From assembly GCA_963796225.1 (NCBI GenBank), contig CAWCLK010000009.1, positions 124,001-188,000 on the forward strand: DNA of 64,000 bases, in the 5' to 3' direction. This document shows, one piece after another, positions 27,357 through 36,602 of this stretch; position 1 is the stretch's first letter; every line of letters begins with the position of its first letter. Under the pieces are notes generated by a model. It made no database searches. It saw only the letters and a list, made by a program, of their open reading frames with translations, and had not been told where the DNA came from. This stretch comes from CAWCLK01 sp963796225. Lineage in GTDB: Bacteria > Actinomycetota > Nitriliruptoria > Nitriliruptorales > Nitriliruptoraceae. The translations under genes were made by a program, and so were the position numbers.

Positions 27357-29012
27357 TCAGGCACCCACGCGGGCGCGAAGCTCGTGCTTGAGGACCTTGC
27401 CGGAGGGGTTGGTGGGCAGCGCGTCGACGACCTCGACGCGACGCGGCACCTTGAAGTTGGCCATGCGCTCGCGGCTCCAGGCCACGACCTCGTCGGCCTC
27501 GAGCTGCTGGCCGGGCCGGGGCACGAGGAAGGCGCAGCCGACCTCGCCCAGGCGGTCGTCCGGCATGCCGACCACCGCCGCCTGCGCGACGCCGGGATGC
27601 TCGACGAGGGTGTTCTCGATCTCCGCCGGGTAGGCGTTGAACCCGCCGACGATGAACATGTCCTTGGTCCGGTCGACGATGTCGAGGTAGCCGCGCTCGT
27701 CCATCACGCCGACGTCGCCGGTGTGCAGCCAACCGTCCTCGTCGATGGCCGCGGCGGTCTGCTCGGGGTCGTCGAGGTAGCCCTGCATCACGTTGTGCCC
27801 GCGGACGACGACCTCGCCCCGCTCCCCACGCGCCACCTCGGTCCCGTCGGCGTCGACGACCCGGACCTCGACGTCGGGGATCGCCCGCCCCGACGTCGAC
27901 GCGATGGTCTCGGCGTCGTCACCGTCGCGGCACATCGTCACGACGCCGGTCGCCTCGGTCAGCCCGTACGCGGTCAGGACCACGTCGAAGCCGAGCTCGT
28001 CGTGCATGCGGCGGATCAGCGACACCGGGATCGAGGCCGCGCCGGTGACCGCCAGTCGGAGGCTCGACAGGTCGAGGTCGCCGCGCTCCGGGTGGGCCAG
28101 GATCGACTGGTACAGCGCGGGCGGGCCGGGCAGCATCGTGACCCGGTCGGCGTCGATGCGGCGCAGCACCTGGTCGGCGTCGAAGACCGCGTGCGGCAGC
28201 AGGGTGGCGCCCCGCATCACCGCCGCCACGATCCCCGCCTTGTAGCCGAAGGTGTGGAAGAAGGGGTTGACCACGAGGTAGCGGTCCCCGGCCTCGAGGC
28301 CGACCAGCCGCGACCACACCTCGAACACCCGCAGCGTCTGGCCGTGGGTACAGACCACGCCCTTGGGGTGGCCGGTCGTGCCGGAGGTGAACATCACGTC
28401 CGAGACGTCGTCGGGACCGATGCGGGCCGCGAGGTCGTCCGTCGCCCCGTCCGGGGCGTCGGCGGCGCGGGCGAGCAGGTCGTCCCAGCCGGTCGCCCCG
28501 TCCCCGCCGTCCCCCGCCCCGTCGGGCGTGGGCAGGACCACGATCTCCTCGAGGTCGGGAAGGTCGGCCACCGGTCGGTCCGCGCCGGCGCCGCCAGCAC
28601 CGTCCCGCAGCAGCTGGACGTAGTCGGTGTCCAGGAAGCCGCGCACCGTCAGCAGCAGCCGCGCCCCGGACCGCTGGAGGATGTAGGCCGCCTCGCGGCC
28701 CCTGTAACGCGTGTTGAGGGGCACCAGCACCGCGCCGGCGGCGTGGACGCCGAGCCCGGCGGCGACCCACGCGGTCACGTTCGGCGCCCAGATCCCGACG
28801 CGGTCCCCCGGCTCGATGCCCGTCGCCACGAGCGCCCGGGCGACCTCGTCCACGCGCCGGGCGAGCTCGGTGAAGGACCACGTCGCGCCGTCCTCGGCCT
28901 GCACGGCCGGGGCGTCGCCGTAGGTGTCCGCGGCCCATCGCACGAGGGCCGCGGTGCTGGGCCATGGGCCCGCGGTGGGGTGGTCGCCCACGGATCGCTC
29001 CCCTGCCGACAC
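27357..29012 (-). CDS. fadD3: FadD3-like acyl-CoA synthetase (HIP-CoA synthetase)
   Basis: 551 residues of the AMP-forming ligase family. Motifs: DVMFTSGTTGHPKGVVCTHG (P-loop), VNPFFHTFGYKAGIVAAVMR, TAYGLTEATGVVTMCR (A5), GWLHTGDVGVMDERGYLDIV, KDMFIVGGFNAYPAEIE, PSGKVLKHELR with the catalytic Lys. Several stretches are close to mycobacterial FadD3 as I remember it, for example FFHxFGYKAGI and GFNxYPAE. FadD3 activates 3a-alpha-H-4-alpha(3'-propanoate)-7a-beta-methylhexahydro-1,5-indanedione (HIP) to its CoA ester, the entry to steroid ring C/D breakdown. The GTG 29012 start lies only seven bases from operator 1, so the mRNA leader must be very short. Confidence 0.85.
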   Translation of the reverse strand: MSAGERSVGDHPTAGPWPSTAALVRWAADTYGDAPAVQAEDGATWSFTELARRVDEVARALVATGIEPGDRVGIWAPNVTAWVAAGLGVHAAGAVLVPLNTRYRGREAAYILQRSGARLLLTVRGFLDTDYVQLLRDGAGGAGADRPVADLPDLEEIVVLPTPDGAGDGGDGATGWDDLLARAADAPDGATDDLAARIGPDDVSDVMFTSGTTGHPKGVVCTHGQTLRVFEVWSRLVGLEAGDRYLVVNPFFHTFGYKAGIVAAVMRGATLLPHAVFDADQVLRRIDADRVTMLPGPPALYQSILAHPERGDLDLSSLRLAVTGAASIPVSLIRRMHDELGFDVVLTAYGLTEATGVVTMCRDGDDAETIASTSGRAIPDVEVRVVDADGTEVARGERGEVVVRGHNVMQGYLDDPEQTAAAIDEDGWLHTGDVGVMDERGYLDIVDRTKDMFIVGGFNAYPAEIENTLVEHPGVAQAAVVGMPDDRLGEVGCAFLVPRPGQQLEADEVVAWSRERMANFKVPRRVEVVDALPTNPSGKVLKHELRARVGA

Positions 29013-29018
29013 GCGTTT

Positions 29019-29033
29019 CTGACGGGTCGTCAG
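29019..29033. promoter_or_regulatory. Steroid-regulon operator 1 (CTGACG-N3-CGTCAG)
   Basis: CTGACGGGTCGTCAG, perfect 6-bp arms, in context TTT..GTTAG. It lies directly upstream of fadD3. Read on the minus strand, CTAACCTGACG puts a TAACCT -10-like hexamer against the operator, so a bound repressor would block RNA polymerase. Confidence 0.75.
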
Positions 29034-29084
29034 GTTAGTGGGTCGCGGGAGCGAGGGCGACTTCGTCCCGCGCGCCCGGACTCG

Positions 29085-29576
29085 TCAGCCCTCGGGCTCG
29101 AGGGCGAACATGCGGATGTCGCGGACGCCCTCGGTGGTCTCGCGGTAGGTCTGGTAGCCCGGCCACAGGGCGATCGCCTGCGGCCACACCCGGGCCTGCT
29201 CGTCCGGGGACAGCTGGCGCGCGACCACCGATCGGGCCTCGCCGTGCTCCTCGACCGTGGCGCGCGGGTCGGCGAGCAGGTTCAGGCTCCAGGCCGGGTG
29301 CGACTCGCGCCCGAAGTTCGAGGCGATCACCACGGGCGTGCCGTCGAGGTCGAGGCGTGCCAGCGGGGTCGTGCGCGGCTGCCCGGAGCGCCGCCCCGTC
29401 GTGGTCAGCATGAGCGTGTCGAACAGGAGGTCGGATGCGACGACCCGCCCCCCGGTCAGCCGGTGCAGGACCCGGTCGATCCGCGTCAGGACCTTGGGAC
29501 CGAGCACGAGCCGGGCCCACCGCGTGCTGCCGACGCGGCGCAGGCCGCGTCCCACCCGTCCGTTCGGATCCAGCAC
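29085..29576 (-). CDS. Deazaflavin (F420)-dependent nitroreductase-family protein
   Basis: 163 residues from GTG 29576. The split beta-barrel fold of the Ddn/FDOR family is shown by LMLTTTGRRSGQPRTTPLAR, GTPVVIASNFGRESHPAWSL, NLLADPRATVEEHGEARSVV and the ending MFALEPEG. TTGRRSG and the N-x-G-R-x-SHPAW motif bind the F420 polyphosphate tail and deazaflavin. Members reduce quinones, enones or xenobiotics; the substrate is unknown. It lies upstream of fadD3 in the same direction, but operator 1 stands between them. Confidence 0.9.
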   Translation of the reverse strand: MLDPNGRVGRGLRRVGSTRWARLVLGPKVLTRIDRVLHRLTGGRVVASDLLFDTLMLTTTGRRSGQPRTTPLARLDLDGTPVVIASNFGRESHPAWSLNLLADPRATVEEHGEARSVVARQLSPDEQARVWPQAIALWPGYQTYRETTEGVRDIRMFALEPEG

Positions 29577-29609
29577 CGTCCCACCCTCGCTCGCTGCGTG
29601 GGCGGCAGG

Positions 29610-30293
29610 CTAGACGGCGGGCTCGGGCACGGTGTCGGTGGACCGCCCCGGCCGGCGCATCTCGTGGTCGTCCATCGCCAGCCAGCGCAGCGCCAGCTGG
29701 ACCAGCGGCCCGATGCCGACCGTGAACACCACGGTCCCGAGCCCGACGGTCCCGCCCAGGGTCCAACCGATCACGAGCACCGTGGCCTCGATCCCGGCAC
29801 GGACGGGCCCCACGGGCAGGCCACGCCGGGCGAGCCCCGTCATCAGCCCGTCGCGAGGCCCCGGGCCGAGGCCCGCCCCGATGTAGAAGCCCGAGCCGAT
29901 GGCGACGAGCACCGGGCCGAGGGCGAGCAGCCCGATACGGGGCGGCAGGGAGGCGATCGGCGGCACCAGCCACAGGGTGAGGTCGACGACCATCCCGATG
30001 AGCACGGCGTTGAGCAGCGTGCCCAGGCCGGGGCGCTCGCGCAGCGGGATCCAGAGCAGCAGCACGGCCAGGCTGGTCAGGATGCTGACCGTGCCGATCG
30101 TCAGGGCCGTGTGCCGGGCCACGCCCTGGTGCAGCACGTCCCAGGGGCTGAGGCCCAGGTCGGCGCGCACCATGCTCGCGATGCCCACGCCGAACAGCAC
30201 CAGGCCCACCAGCAGGCGCGGGAGGCGGTGGCGGAGGTCGGTCACGGGGAGCAGCAGCGGCATGGCGGTCACGATACGCAGGGTGGACCGCAC
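29610..30293 (-). CDS. YczE/YitT-type integral membrane protein
   Basis: 227 residues with five or six hydrophobic helices: LPRLLVGLVLFGVGIASMVR, TIGTVSILTSLAVLLLWIPL, LLNAVLIGMVVDLTLWLVPP, IGLLALGPVLVAIGSGFYIG, VLVIGWTLGGTVGLGTVVFT. The repeated LGLSPWDVLHQG and LGPGPRDGLMTG segments are diagnostic of this internally duplicated family. Function is unknown, with transport or regulation of transport suspected. GTG 30293 is given; ATG 30263 is an alternative start. It is 33 bases upstream of the Ddn-like gene, likely one operon. Confidence 0.85.
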   Translation of the reverse strand: MRSTLRIVTAMPLLLPVTDLRHRLPRLLVGLVLFGVGIASMVRADLGLSPWDVLHQGVARHTALTIGTVSILTSLAVLLLWIPLRERPGLGTLLNAVLIGMVVDLTLWLVPPIASLPPRIGLLALGPVLVAIGSGFYIGAGLGPGPRDGLMTGLARRGLPVGPVRAGIEATVLVIGWTLGGTVGLGTVVFTVGIGPLVQLALRWLAMDDHEMRRPGRSTDTVPEPAV

Positions 30294-30421
30294 TGGACCG
30301 GACCACCCGTGGGCCGTGTGGTCGGGGGCCAGGCGCTCAAGCCGACGGCCGTCCGTGCCGACGATCAGAGCAGAGCCCCCAGCGGGCCCGTCCCCCGTGC
30401 ACCCCTCCCGCGAGACCCCCC

Positions 30422-30853
30422 ATGTCCGAGCTCACCGCTGCCATGCAGGCCGCCGTCGAGAGCGTCGACGGCGATCGCCGTCGACGCACGCAGGCGGGCC
30501 CCCGGACGCAGCTGCACCCCACGGGTGGGGTCCACCTGCGGGACGAGCACGAGCTGCCGCCGGTCGTCGGACGTCGCGGGCCACAGACCTTCACCGACGC
30601 GCTGCGCGAGCAGTACGGGTCCGTGGTCGCCACCACCTGGACGACGCTGCGCGAGGCCGTGCTGATGGTCACGCTGTTCTGGGTCTCCGCCATCCTGCTG
30701 GCGTTCGTCGAGGTCGAGGGCGCCATCCACGTGCCCGGCGTCGGCGACGCCACCGTGGTCAGCGTCGCCGTCGCGGCCGCCACGGTGCTCCGGGCCGTCC
30801 TCGCGGCGGCCAGCCGTTCGGGTCAGGCCCTCGAGTCGTCCCGCCGGGGCTGA
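30422..30853 (+). CDS. Hypothetical membrane protein
   Basis: 143 residues from ATG 30422. A long polar N-terminus (DGDRRRRTQAGPRTQLHPTG) is followed by EQYGSVVATTWTTLREAVLM and two hydrophobic helices (VTLFWVSAILLAFVEVEGA and VVSVAVAAATVLRAVLAAA). No family is recognised. It is convergent with the LLM-oxidoreductase gene: its stop (30851-30853) lies immediately beside the end of that gene at 30854. Confidence 0.65.
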   Translation: MSELTAAMQAAVESVDGDRRRRTQAGPRTQLHPTGGVHLRDEHELPPVVGRRGPQTFTDALREQYGSVVATTWTTLREAVLMVTLFWVSAILLAFVEVEGAIHVPGVGDATVVSVAVAAATVLRAVLAAASRSGQALESSRRG

Positions 30854-31693
30854 TCAGGCCACGCGGGCGAGCACCGCGGCCGTCTCCTCGAGGAAGCGGC
30901 GCGCCCCGTCACGCGACGTGTCCGGCAGGTTGACCACGACCTGGTCGATCCCGAGCTCGGCGAAGTAGCCGAACTTGCCCTCGTCGGGGACCGAGCCGAA
31001 GGGCACCACCGGGAACGCGTCCGGGTCACGCCCCGCGTCGGCCAGGGCCGACCGCAGGCGCGGGATCGCCTCGGACAGGCCCGACCCGCCGATGGGGATC
31101 CACCCGTCGCAGGCCTCCACCAGGAAGGCCAGCGTCTTCGGGCCGAGGCCCGCGCCGAGCCAGACCGGCAGCCGGTCCTGGGCCGGCTTGGGGTGGGCGG
31201 CCGACGGTGCCACCCGGGCGTGGGTGCCCGCGTACGCCGTCGGCTCGGGCGCCCACAGGGCACGCATCGTCGCCAGCCGGTCCGCGGTCACGGCGCGTCG
31301 GTCGCCGAACGCGACGCCGTGGTCCGCCAGCTCCTCGACGTTCCACCCGAACCCGATCCCGAGCGTCACCCGCCCCCCGGAGAGGTGGTCGAGGCTGGCC
31401 ACGGCCTTGGCCGTGGCGATCGGGTCGCGTTCGGCGGGCAGCGCGACCCCGGTGCCGAGCCGGATGCGCGACGTCGCCTGGGCCGCCGCCGTCAGGGCGA
31501 CGAAGGGGTCGTACAGCCGCCCGTAGGGCTCGGGCAGCGGTTCGCCCATGGGGGCGGGCGTGTCGCGCGAGACCGGGATGTGGGTGTGCTCGGGCACGTA
31601 CAGCCCGTCGAAGCCGTGGGCCTCCACCTCGCGGGCGAGCTCGTCCGGGGCGATGGACACGTCGGTGACCATCGCGGTGACACCGATCCTCAT
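30854..31693 (-). CDS. LLM-class (F420-dependent) oxidoreductase
   Basis: 279 residues, a TIM-barrel of the luciferase-like monooxygenase class: MRIGVTAMVTDVSIAPDELA, GFDGLYVPEHTHIPVSRDTP, RIRLGTGVALPAERDPIATA, ASLDHLSGGRVTLGIGFGWN, PVWLGAGLGPKTLAFLVEAC. The VPEHTHIP segment and the SGGRVTLGIGFGW motif match the F420-binding subgroup. ATG 31693 overlaps the fadD17-like stop by ATGA, so it is the third gene of the SDR-fadD17-LLM operon led by operator 2. A redox step in side-chain or ring breakdown is inferred from that linkage. Confidence 0.88.
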   Translation of the reverse strand: MRIGVTAMVTDVSIAPDELAREVEAHGFDGLYVPEHTHIPVSRDTPAPMGEPLPEPYGRLYDPFVALTAAAQATSRIRLGTGVALPAERDPIATAKAVASLDHLSGGRVTLGIGFGWNVEELADHGVAFGDRRAVTADRLATMRALWAPEPTAYAGTHARVAPSAAHPKPAQDRLPVWLGAGLGPKTLAFLVEACDGWIPIGGSGLSEAIPRLRSALADAGRDPDAFPVVPFGSVPDEGKFGYFAELGIDQVVVNLPDTSRDGARRFLEETAAVLARVA

Positions 31694-33348
31694 GGCTGGC
31701 CTCCGGGGTCCAGGTGGCTGCGCCCCGCCGCGGCGAAGGCCTCGCGCAGGCGGGTGTCGTCGGTCGGGGTGTGCGGGCGGAAGCCGTCGCCGTCGCGGAC
31801 CCAGGTGTCGGCGGCGCGCCACCCGGTGGCGCGCAGCTCGCGCCGGGCCACCTTGCCCGTCCCGGTGCGCGGCAGCTCGTCGACGACCCGGACGAACCGC
31901 GGCCACCACGTCGGGGACAGGTCCGGCTGGTCGGCCAGCCACGTCACGAGGTCCGCGACCTCGAGCCCGGCCGCCGGCTCGACGACCAGCACCGCCAGCA
32001 CCTGGTCGCCCGCGGTGGGGTCGGGCACGCCGAGCACGACGGCCTCGCGCACCTGCGGGTGGCGGGAGAGGATGCGTTGGACCGGGGCGGCGGCGACGTT
32101 CTCGCCCCCGACCCGCAGCCAGTCGTCGGTCCGCCCCGCGAACCACAGGAACCCGTCGGGGTCGCGGTACCCGAGGTCACCGGAGTGGTACCGGCCGTCC
32201 CGGACCCGCGCCGACTCGGCCTCGGGGTCCGCCCAGTAGCCCTCGAAGGCGCCCCGCCCCTCGCAGTTCACCAGCTCGCCGACGGCGTCCTCGGCGTTGC
32301 GCAGGCGCCCGTCGGGACCGATGTCGGCCGGGGCGCACTCGCGCCCCGTCACCGGGTCGATCACGCGGACGTCACCGACCGGCACGCCGAGCGCCCCGGG
32401 CGGCGTCTGCGGCGTGCGCACCACCGAGATCCCGCCCTCGGTGGACCCGTACGCGTCGAGCACCCGGCAGCCGAACCGCTCGCCGAAGGCCGCGACGTCC
32501 GCGGGCGCGCCCTCGTTGCCGAACACCACGCGCAGCGGCAGGTCGGCGTCGTCGGGGCGGGGCGGCTGGGCCAGCACGTAGCTGAGCGGTGTGCCCACGT
32601 AGTTGGCGTACGTCGCGCCGTACCGCCGGACGTCGGCGAGGAACCCCGAGGCGGAGAACCGCGGTGCGATCGCCAGGGTCGCCCCGACCGCCAGGGTCGG
32701 CGCCCAGCCCGCGATGATGGCGTTCGAGTGGAACAGCGGCATGCACACGTAGGTCGTGTCGTCGGCGGTCAGCTCGACCAGCAGCGGGACCACCGACCCC
32801 TGGTACGCGATCTTGCCCGTGGAGCACACCACGGCCTTGGGTGCCGAGGTCGTCCCCGAGGTCAGCACGAGCACGAAGGGATCGTCCGCACCGCCCGGGG
32901 CGTCGGGCAGCGGGGCGTCGGCGTGGGGCGCCAGGGCGTCCTGCCAGGCCCCGCTCGTGACGTCGACGACCGGGACCCCGCCGAGGTCCAGCCCGTCCAG
33001 GAGCGGGGCGAGCTCGGGCTCGACCAGCACCACGTCGCAGGCCGTGTGGGCCACGTCGCGGGCCAGCTCCGCCCCGCGACGGGTCGGGTTCAGCCCGACC
33101 AGCACGGCGTCGGACAGGGCCGCGGCACCGAGCAGCCACACGTACTCGGGGCGGTTGGCCATCAGCACGCCGACGTGCGCGCGGTCGCGGTCGGCGTCGC
33201 GGGGCGCGACCGCGTCCATCCAGCCGGCGCGAACGCGTGCGGCGTCGACCACCTCCCGCCAGGTCCACGTGTCGTCCTCGTACCGCAGGCCCGGACGGTC
33301 GTCCTCGGCGCGGGCGAGCAGCAGGTCACCGACGGTCGGGGCGGTCAC
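31690..33348 (-). CDS. fadD17: FadD17-like acyl-CoA synthetase
   Basis: 552 residues from GTG 33348. AMP-forming ligase motifs: FVLVLTSGTTSAPKAVVCST, CMPLFHSNAIIAGWAPTLAV, DVRRYGATYANYVGTPLSYV, VLDAYGSTEGGISVVRTPQT, YHSGDLGYRDPDGFLWFAGR, DDWLRVGGENVAAAPVQRIL, and the catalytic Lys of GTGKVARRELR. The GATYANYVGxPLSYVLA stretch is characteristic of mycobacterial FadD17, which activates C5 (and C3) steroid side-chain acids. It is coupled on both sides: GTGA overlap with the SDR gene and ATGA overlap with the LLM gene. Control is expected from operator 2. Confidence 0.85.
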   Translation of the reverse strand: MTAPTVGDLLLARAEDDRPGLRYEDDTWTWREVVDAARVRAGWMDAVAPRDADRDRAHVGVLMANRPEYVWLLGAAALSDAVLVGLNPTRRGAELARDVAHTACDVVLVEPELAPLLDGLDLGGVPVVDVTSGAWQDALAPHADAPLPDAPGGADDPFVLVLTSGTTSAPKAVVCSTGKIAYQGSVVPLLVELTADDTTYVCMPLFHSNAIIAGWAPTLAVGATLAIAPRFSASGFLADVRRYGATYANYVGTPLSYVLAQPPRPDDADLPLRVVFGNEGAPADVAAFGERFGCRVLDAYGSTEGGISVVRTPQTPPGALGVPVGDVRVIDPVTGRECAPADIGPDGRLRNAEDAVGELVNCEGRGAFEGYWADPEAESARVRDGRYHSGDLGYRDPDGFLWFAGRTDDWLRVGGENVAAAPVQRILSRHPQVREAVVLGVPDPTAGDQVLAVLVVEPAAGLEVADLVTWLADQPDLSPTWWPRFVRVVDELPRTGTGKVARRELRATGWRAADTWVRDGDGFRPHTPTDDTRLREAFAAAGRSHLDPGGQP

Positions 33349-34134
33349 GAGCCCTCCTCGGCCACGGCACGGTCGTAGGCGGTGCGGAACGCCGGCCACT
33401 CGCCCCCGCCGTCGAGCACGAGGTTGCTGCCGGTGGCGTAGGCCGCGTCGGGCGACGCCATCCACACGCAGGCGGCCCCGATCTCGTCCGGTGTCCCGAA
33501 GCGACCGGCGGGCACGGTGCCCTCGACCGCGTCGCGCACCGCCCCGGTGCCGTAGTGGTCGTCCGCCTGCGCGGTCGCCACGAGTCCCGGCGTCACCGCC
33601 ACGACCCGGACGCGCGGCGCCCACTCGATCGCCAGGGTGCGGGTGAGGTTGAGAAGGCCCGCCTTGGCCGCGCCGTACGCCGCGGTGCCCGGGCGAGGGA
33701 CGCAGCCCCGACACCGAGCAGATGTTGACCACGACCCCGCCGTCGTCCTGCTCCTGCATCACGGCGTTGGCCGCCTGCGCGCAGGTGAACGCGGCGGTGA
33801 GGTTGAGGTCCACGACGGCGGAGAAGAACCGCGGGGACACCGTGGCCGCGTCTGCCGGCGGCGAGCCGCCCGCGTTGTTCACCAGCACGTCGAGCCGCCC
33901 GTGGTCGGCCACGATCCCGGCGACGAGCTCGCCGACCTGGTCACGGTCGCGGACGTCGCAGGCACGGAACTCCACCACGCGCCCCGCCGCCCCGGGCAGG
34001 TCGTCGGGGGCCGACCGACCGCAGGCGACCACGGTCGCCCCGTCCCGCAGGAACCGGGCGCTGATGCCCGCCCCGATGCCCTTGCCCCCGCCGGTCACCA
34101 GCACCACGCGCGTGTCCGGTGTCGTCGCAGCCAC
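33345..34134 (-). CDS. Short-chain dehydrogenase/reductase (one frameshift)
   Basis: SDR Rossmann motif VVLVTGGGKGIGAGISARFL, then DVLVNNAGGSPPADAATVSP and GGVVVNICSVSGLRPSPG. The catalytic YxxxK region follows in another frame after a break near 33690 (AYGAAKAGLLNLTRTLAIEW), then VVAVTPGLVATAQADD and the C-terminal FGTPDEIGAACVWMASPDAA, ATGSNLVLDGGGEW. Length is normal, about 262 residues. GTG 34134 is the start, 40 bases from operator 2. It would oxidise a hydroxyacyl-CoA or steroid alcohol; it is the first gene of the fadD17 operon. Confidence 0.85.
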
Positions 34135-34173
34135 GTTGTCGCGCTCCCGCCCTGTCGGTTACGGTCACCATAT

Positions 34174-34188
34174 CTGACGGACCGTCAG
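34174..34188. promoter_or_regulatory. Steroid-regulon operator 2, between divergent operons
   Basis: CTGACGGACCGTCAG, a perfect palindrome about its central A, embedded in ATAT...ATCC. It lies between the SDR-fadD17-LLM operon and the echA20-ipdABC operon and could control both. Confidence 0.8.
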
Positions 34189-34209
34189 ATCCTCACAGTG
34201 GGAGGCGCC

Positions 34210-34968
34210 ATGGCCATCACGACGCAGGTCCACGACGGCGTGGCCGAGGTGGTGGTCGACCGCCCGCCCGTCAACGCCCTGCCCGTGGCCGACTGGTTCG
34301 CCCTGGCCGAGGCGATCACGGTCGCGGGGCGCGAGCCGTCGACCCGCTGTGTCGTGCTCCGTGCCGAGGGCAAGGGGTTCAACGCCGGCGTCGACGTGAA
34401 GGAGCTCGCCGAGGACGACACCCACGCCTCGCTCGTCGGCGTGAACCGCGGCTGCTTCGCCGCCTTCGCCGCCGTGTACGACTGCGAGGTCCCGGTGATC
34501 GCCGCCGTGCAGGGCTTCTGCGTGGGGGGCGGCATCGGCCTCGTGGGCAACGCCGACATCATCATCGCCAGCGAGGACGCCACCTTCGGACTGCCCGAGG
34601 TCGACCGCGGGGCGCTCGGTGCCGCCACACACCTGGCCCGGCTGGTCCCCCAGCACCGCATGCGCCAGATGGTCTACACGTGCGAGCCGGCCACCGCCGC
34701 CGAGCTGCACGCGTACGGCTCGGTGTACCGGGTGGTCCCACGCGAGCAGCTGCGCGACGCCGCGATGGAGGTCGCCGCCGGCCTGGCCCGCAAGTCCCCC
34801 ACGATCCTGCGCGCGGCCAAGGCGTCGCTGAACGGCATCGACCCCGTCGACGTCAAGCGCTCCTACCGGTTCGAGCAGGGCTTCACCTACGAGCTGACCG
34901 TGGCGGGCGTGGCCGACGAGGCACGCGAGGCCTTCGTCCAGAAGCGCGACGCGGAGTTCGACCGATGA
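34210..34968 (+). CDS. echA20: EchA20-like enoyl-CoA hydratase family hydrolase
   Basis: 252 residues from ATG 34210, behind GGGAGGC. Crotonase fold: HDGVAEVVVDRPPVNALPVA, RCVVLRAEGKGFNAGVDVKE (oxyanion loop), AAVQGFCVGGGIGLVGNADI, FGLPEVDRGALGAATHLARL, ending in a KRSYRFEQGFTYELTVAG tail. Order and sequence match mycobacterial EchA20, which hydrolytically opens ring D of the bicyclic HIP-CoA intermediate before IpdAB opens ring C. Its stop overlaps the ipdA start by ATGA. First gene of a four-gene operon behind operator 2. Confidence 0.88.
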   Translation: MAITTQVHDGVAEVVVDRPPVNALPVADWFALAEAITVAGREPSTRCVVLRAEGKGFNAGVDVKELAEDDTHASLVGVNRGCFAAFAAVYDCEVPVIAAVQGFCVGGGIGLVGNADIIIASEDATFGLPEVDRGALGAATHLARLVPQHRMRQMVYTCEPATAAELHAYGSVYRVVPREQLRDAAMEVAAGLARKSPTILRAAKASLNGIDPVDVKRSYRFEQGFTYELTVAGVADEAREAFVQKRDAEFDR

Positions 34969-35840
34969 CCGATGCCCGCGACAAGTCCCTCACCCACGAC
35001 GCGGTCGTGGACCAGCTCGAGTCCGGCATGACGCTGGGCATCGGTGGCTGGGGCTCACGCCGCAAGCCGATGTCGCTGGTCCGTGCCATCGCCCGGTCGT
35101 CGCTGACCGACCTCACCGTCGTCTCCTACGGCGGCCCCGACGTCGGGCTGCTGTGCGCGACCGGCAAGGTCCGCAAGGTCGTCTACGGCTTCGTGTCGCT
35201 GGACTCCATCCCCCTCGAACCCCACTTCCGCGCCGCCCGGCAGTCCGGTGCCGTGGAGGCGGAGGAGTACGACGAGGGGATGTTCTACTGGGGGCTCTTC
35301 GCCGCGGCGAACCGCCTGCCGTTCCTGCCGACCCGCGCAGGGCTCGGGTCGTCGGTGATGGAGGTCAACCCGTCGCTGCGCACGGTCGCCGACCCGTACG
35401 GCGGTGACGAGCTGGTGGCGATGCCGGCCCTGCGGCTCGACGCCGCGATCGTCCACATGAACCGGGCGGACACCCGCGGCAACGCCAGCTACCTCGGGCC
35501 CGACCTGTACTTCGACGACCTGTTCCTGCTGGCGGCGGACCGCCGGTTCGTCTCCGCCGAGCGGGTGGTGCCCACCGAGGCGCTGCTCGACGAGGGCTCG
35601 ATCCACACGCTGCGGGTCAACCGGTCCATGGTCGACGGCGTGGTCGCGGCACCCAACGGGGCGCACTTCACCTCGTGCGAGCCCGACCACGGGCGCGACG
35701 AGGCGTTCCAGCGGCTGTACGCCCGGACCGCGAAGGACCCCGACGCCTGGGCCGACTTCCGGACCCGGTTCGTCGACGTCGACGAGGACACCTACCAGGC
35801 CAACGTGCGAGCCCTCGCCGAGCAGGAGCAGCGGGCATGA
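34965..35840 (+). CDS. ipdA: IpdA-like subunit of the ring-opening CoA hydrolase
   Basis: 291 residues. The alpha-type class I CoA-transferase fold is clear: SGMTLGIGGWGSRRKPMSLV, TDLTVVSYGGPDVGLLCATG, YDEGMFYWGLFAAANRLPFL, LDAAIVHMNRADTRGNASYL, DLYFDDLFLLAADRRFVSAE. Despite the transferase fold, IpdAB of Mycobacterium and Rhodococcus is known to be a hydrolase that cleaves the last steroid ring (COCHEA-CoA). The gene is translationally coupled on both sides (ATGA with echA20 and with ipdB). The GIGGWGSRRKPM motif is a good family marker. Confidence 0.9.
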   Translation: MTDARDKSLTHDAVVDQLESGMTLGIGGWGSRRKPMSLVRAIARSSLTDLTVVSYGGPDVGLLCATGKVRKVVYGFVSLDSIPLEPHFRAARQSGAVEAEEYDEGMFYWGLFAAANRLPFLPTRAGLGSSVMEVNPSLRTVADPYGGDELVAMPALRLDAAIVHMNRADTRGNASYLGPDLYFDDLFLLAADRRFVSAERVVPTEALLDEGSIHTLRVNRSMVDGVVAAPNGAHFTSCEPDHGRDEAFQRLYARTAKDPDAWADFRTRFVDVDEDTYQANVRALAEQEQRA

Positions 35841-36599
35841 CCCTCCCCGAGATCGCCGACGTCTGCGTCCTCGCCTGCGCGGAGGCCTTCCGCGGCGACG
35901 CCGACCGGGTGGTGTCGCCCATGGGCACGATCCCCCGGCTCGGGGCGCTGCTGGCCAAGGCCACCTTCGAACCCGACCTGCTGCTGACCGACGGCGAAGC
36001 CCGCATCCTGCGTGACCCCGTGCCGCTCGGGCGCCGAACCCGACGCGGTCACCGAGGGCTGGCTGCCGTTCCGCGAGGTGTTCCAGGTCCTCAACGCGGG
36101 ACGGCGCCACGTGATGATGGGCGCGTCGCAGCTCGACCGGTTCGGCAACCAGAACATCTCCGCCATCGGCGACTGGAAGCAGCCGACCGTGCAGCTGCTC
36201 GGCTCGCGCGGGGCGCCCGGCAACACGATCAACCACACCACCTCCTACTGGCTCGCCTCGCAGTCCCCGCGCGTCCTGGTCGAGCACGTCGACTTCGTGT
36301 CCGGCATCGGCACCGACCGCGCCGCTCGCGTGGGCGCCCCCGACCACGAGCTGCGCGTCGTGGTGACCGACCTGGCCGTGCTCGACCTGCAGGGTCCCGA
36401 CGGGACGCTGCGCATCGTGTCCACCCACCCCGGGGTGGACGTCGACGCGGTCCAGGCCGCGTCCGCGTTCCCGCTGGCCGTCGCCGACGACGTGACCACC
36501 ACCGCGACCCCGTCCGCCGAGCAGCAGGCGTGCATCGACCGGTTCGACCCGCGCGGTGCCCGGTACCGCGAGGTCCCGCGTCGCACCGCCGAGGACTGA
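35837..36599 (+). CDS. ipdB: IpdB-like subunit of the ring-opening CoA hydrolase (one frameshift)
   Basis: Beta-type partner of IpdA: DVCVLACAEAFRGDADRVVS, PMGTIPRLGALLAKATFEPD, LLLTDGEARIL, then after a break near 36030 EGWLPFREVFQVLNAGRRHV, MMGASQLDRFGNQNISAIGD, GAPGNTINHTTSYWLASQSP. One surplus base in a CTCGGGCG context explains the frame change, so this is probably a consensus error in an otherwise normal protein of about 253 residues. It forms a heterotetramer with IpdA in known systems. Its start overlaps the ipdA stop. Confidence 0.88.
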
Positions 36600-36602
36600 T
36601 CC

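Noticed and set aside
27237..30665. 1,142-codon open frame on the plus strand
   Set aside because: It runs across several well-supported minus-strand genes (fadD3, Ddn-like, YczE-like) and has no domain of its own: a GC artefact.
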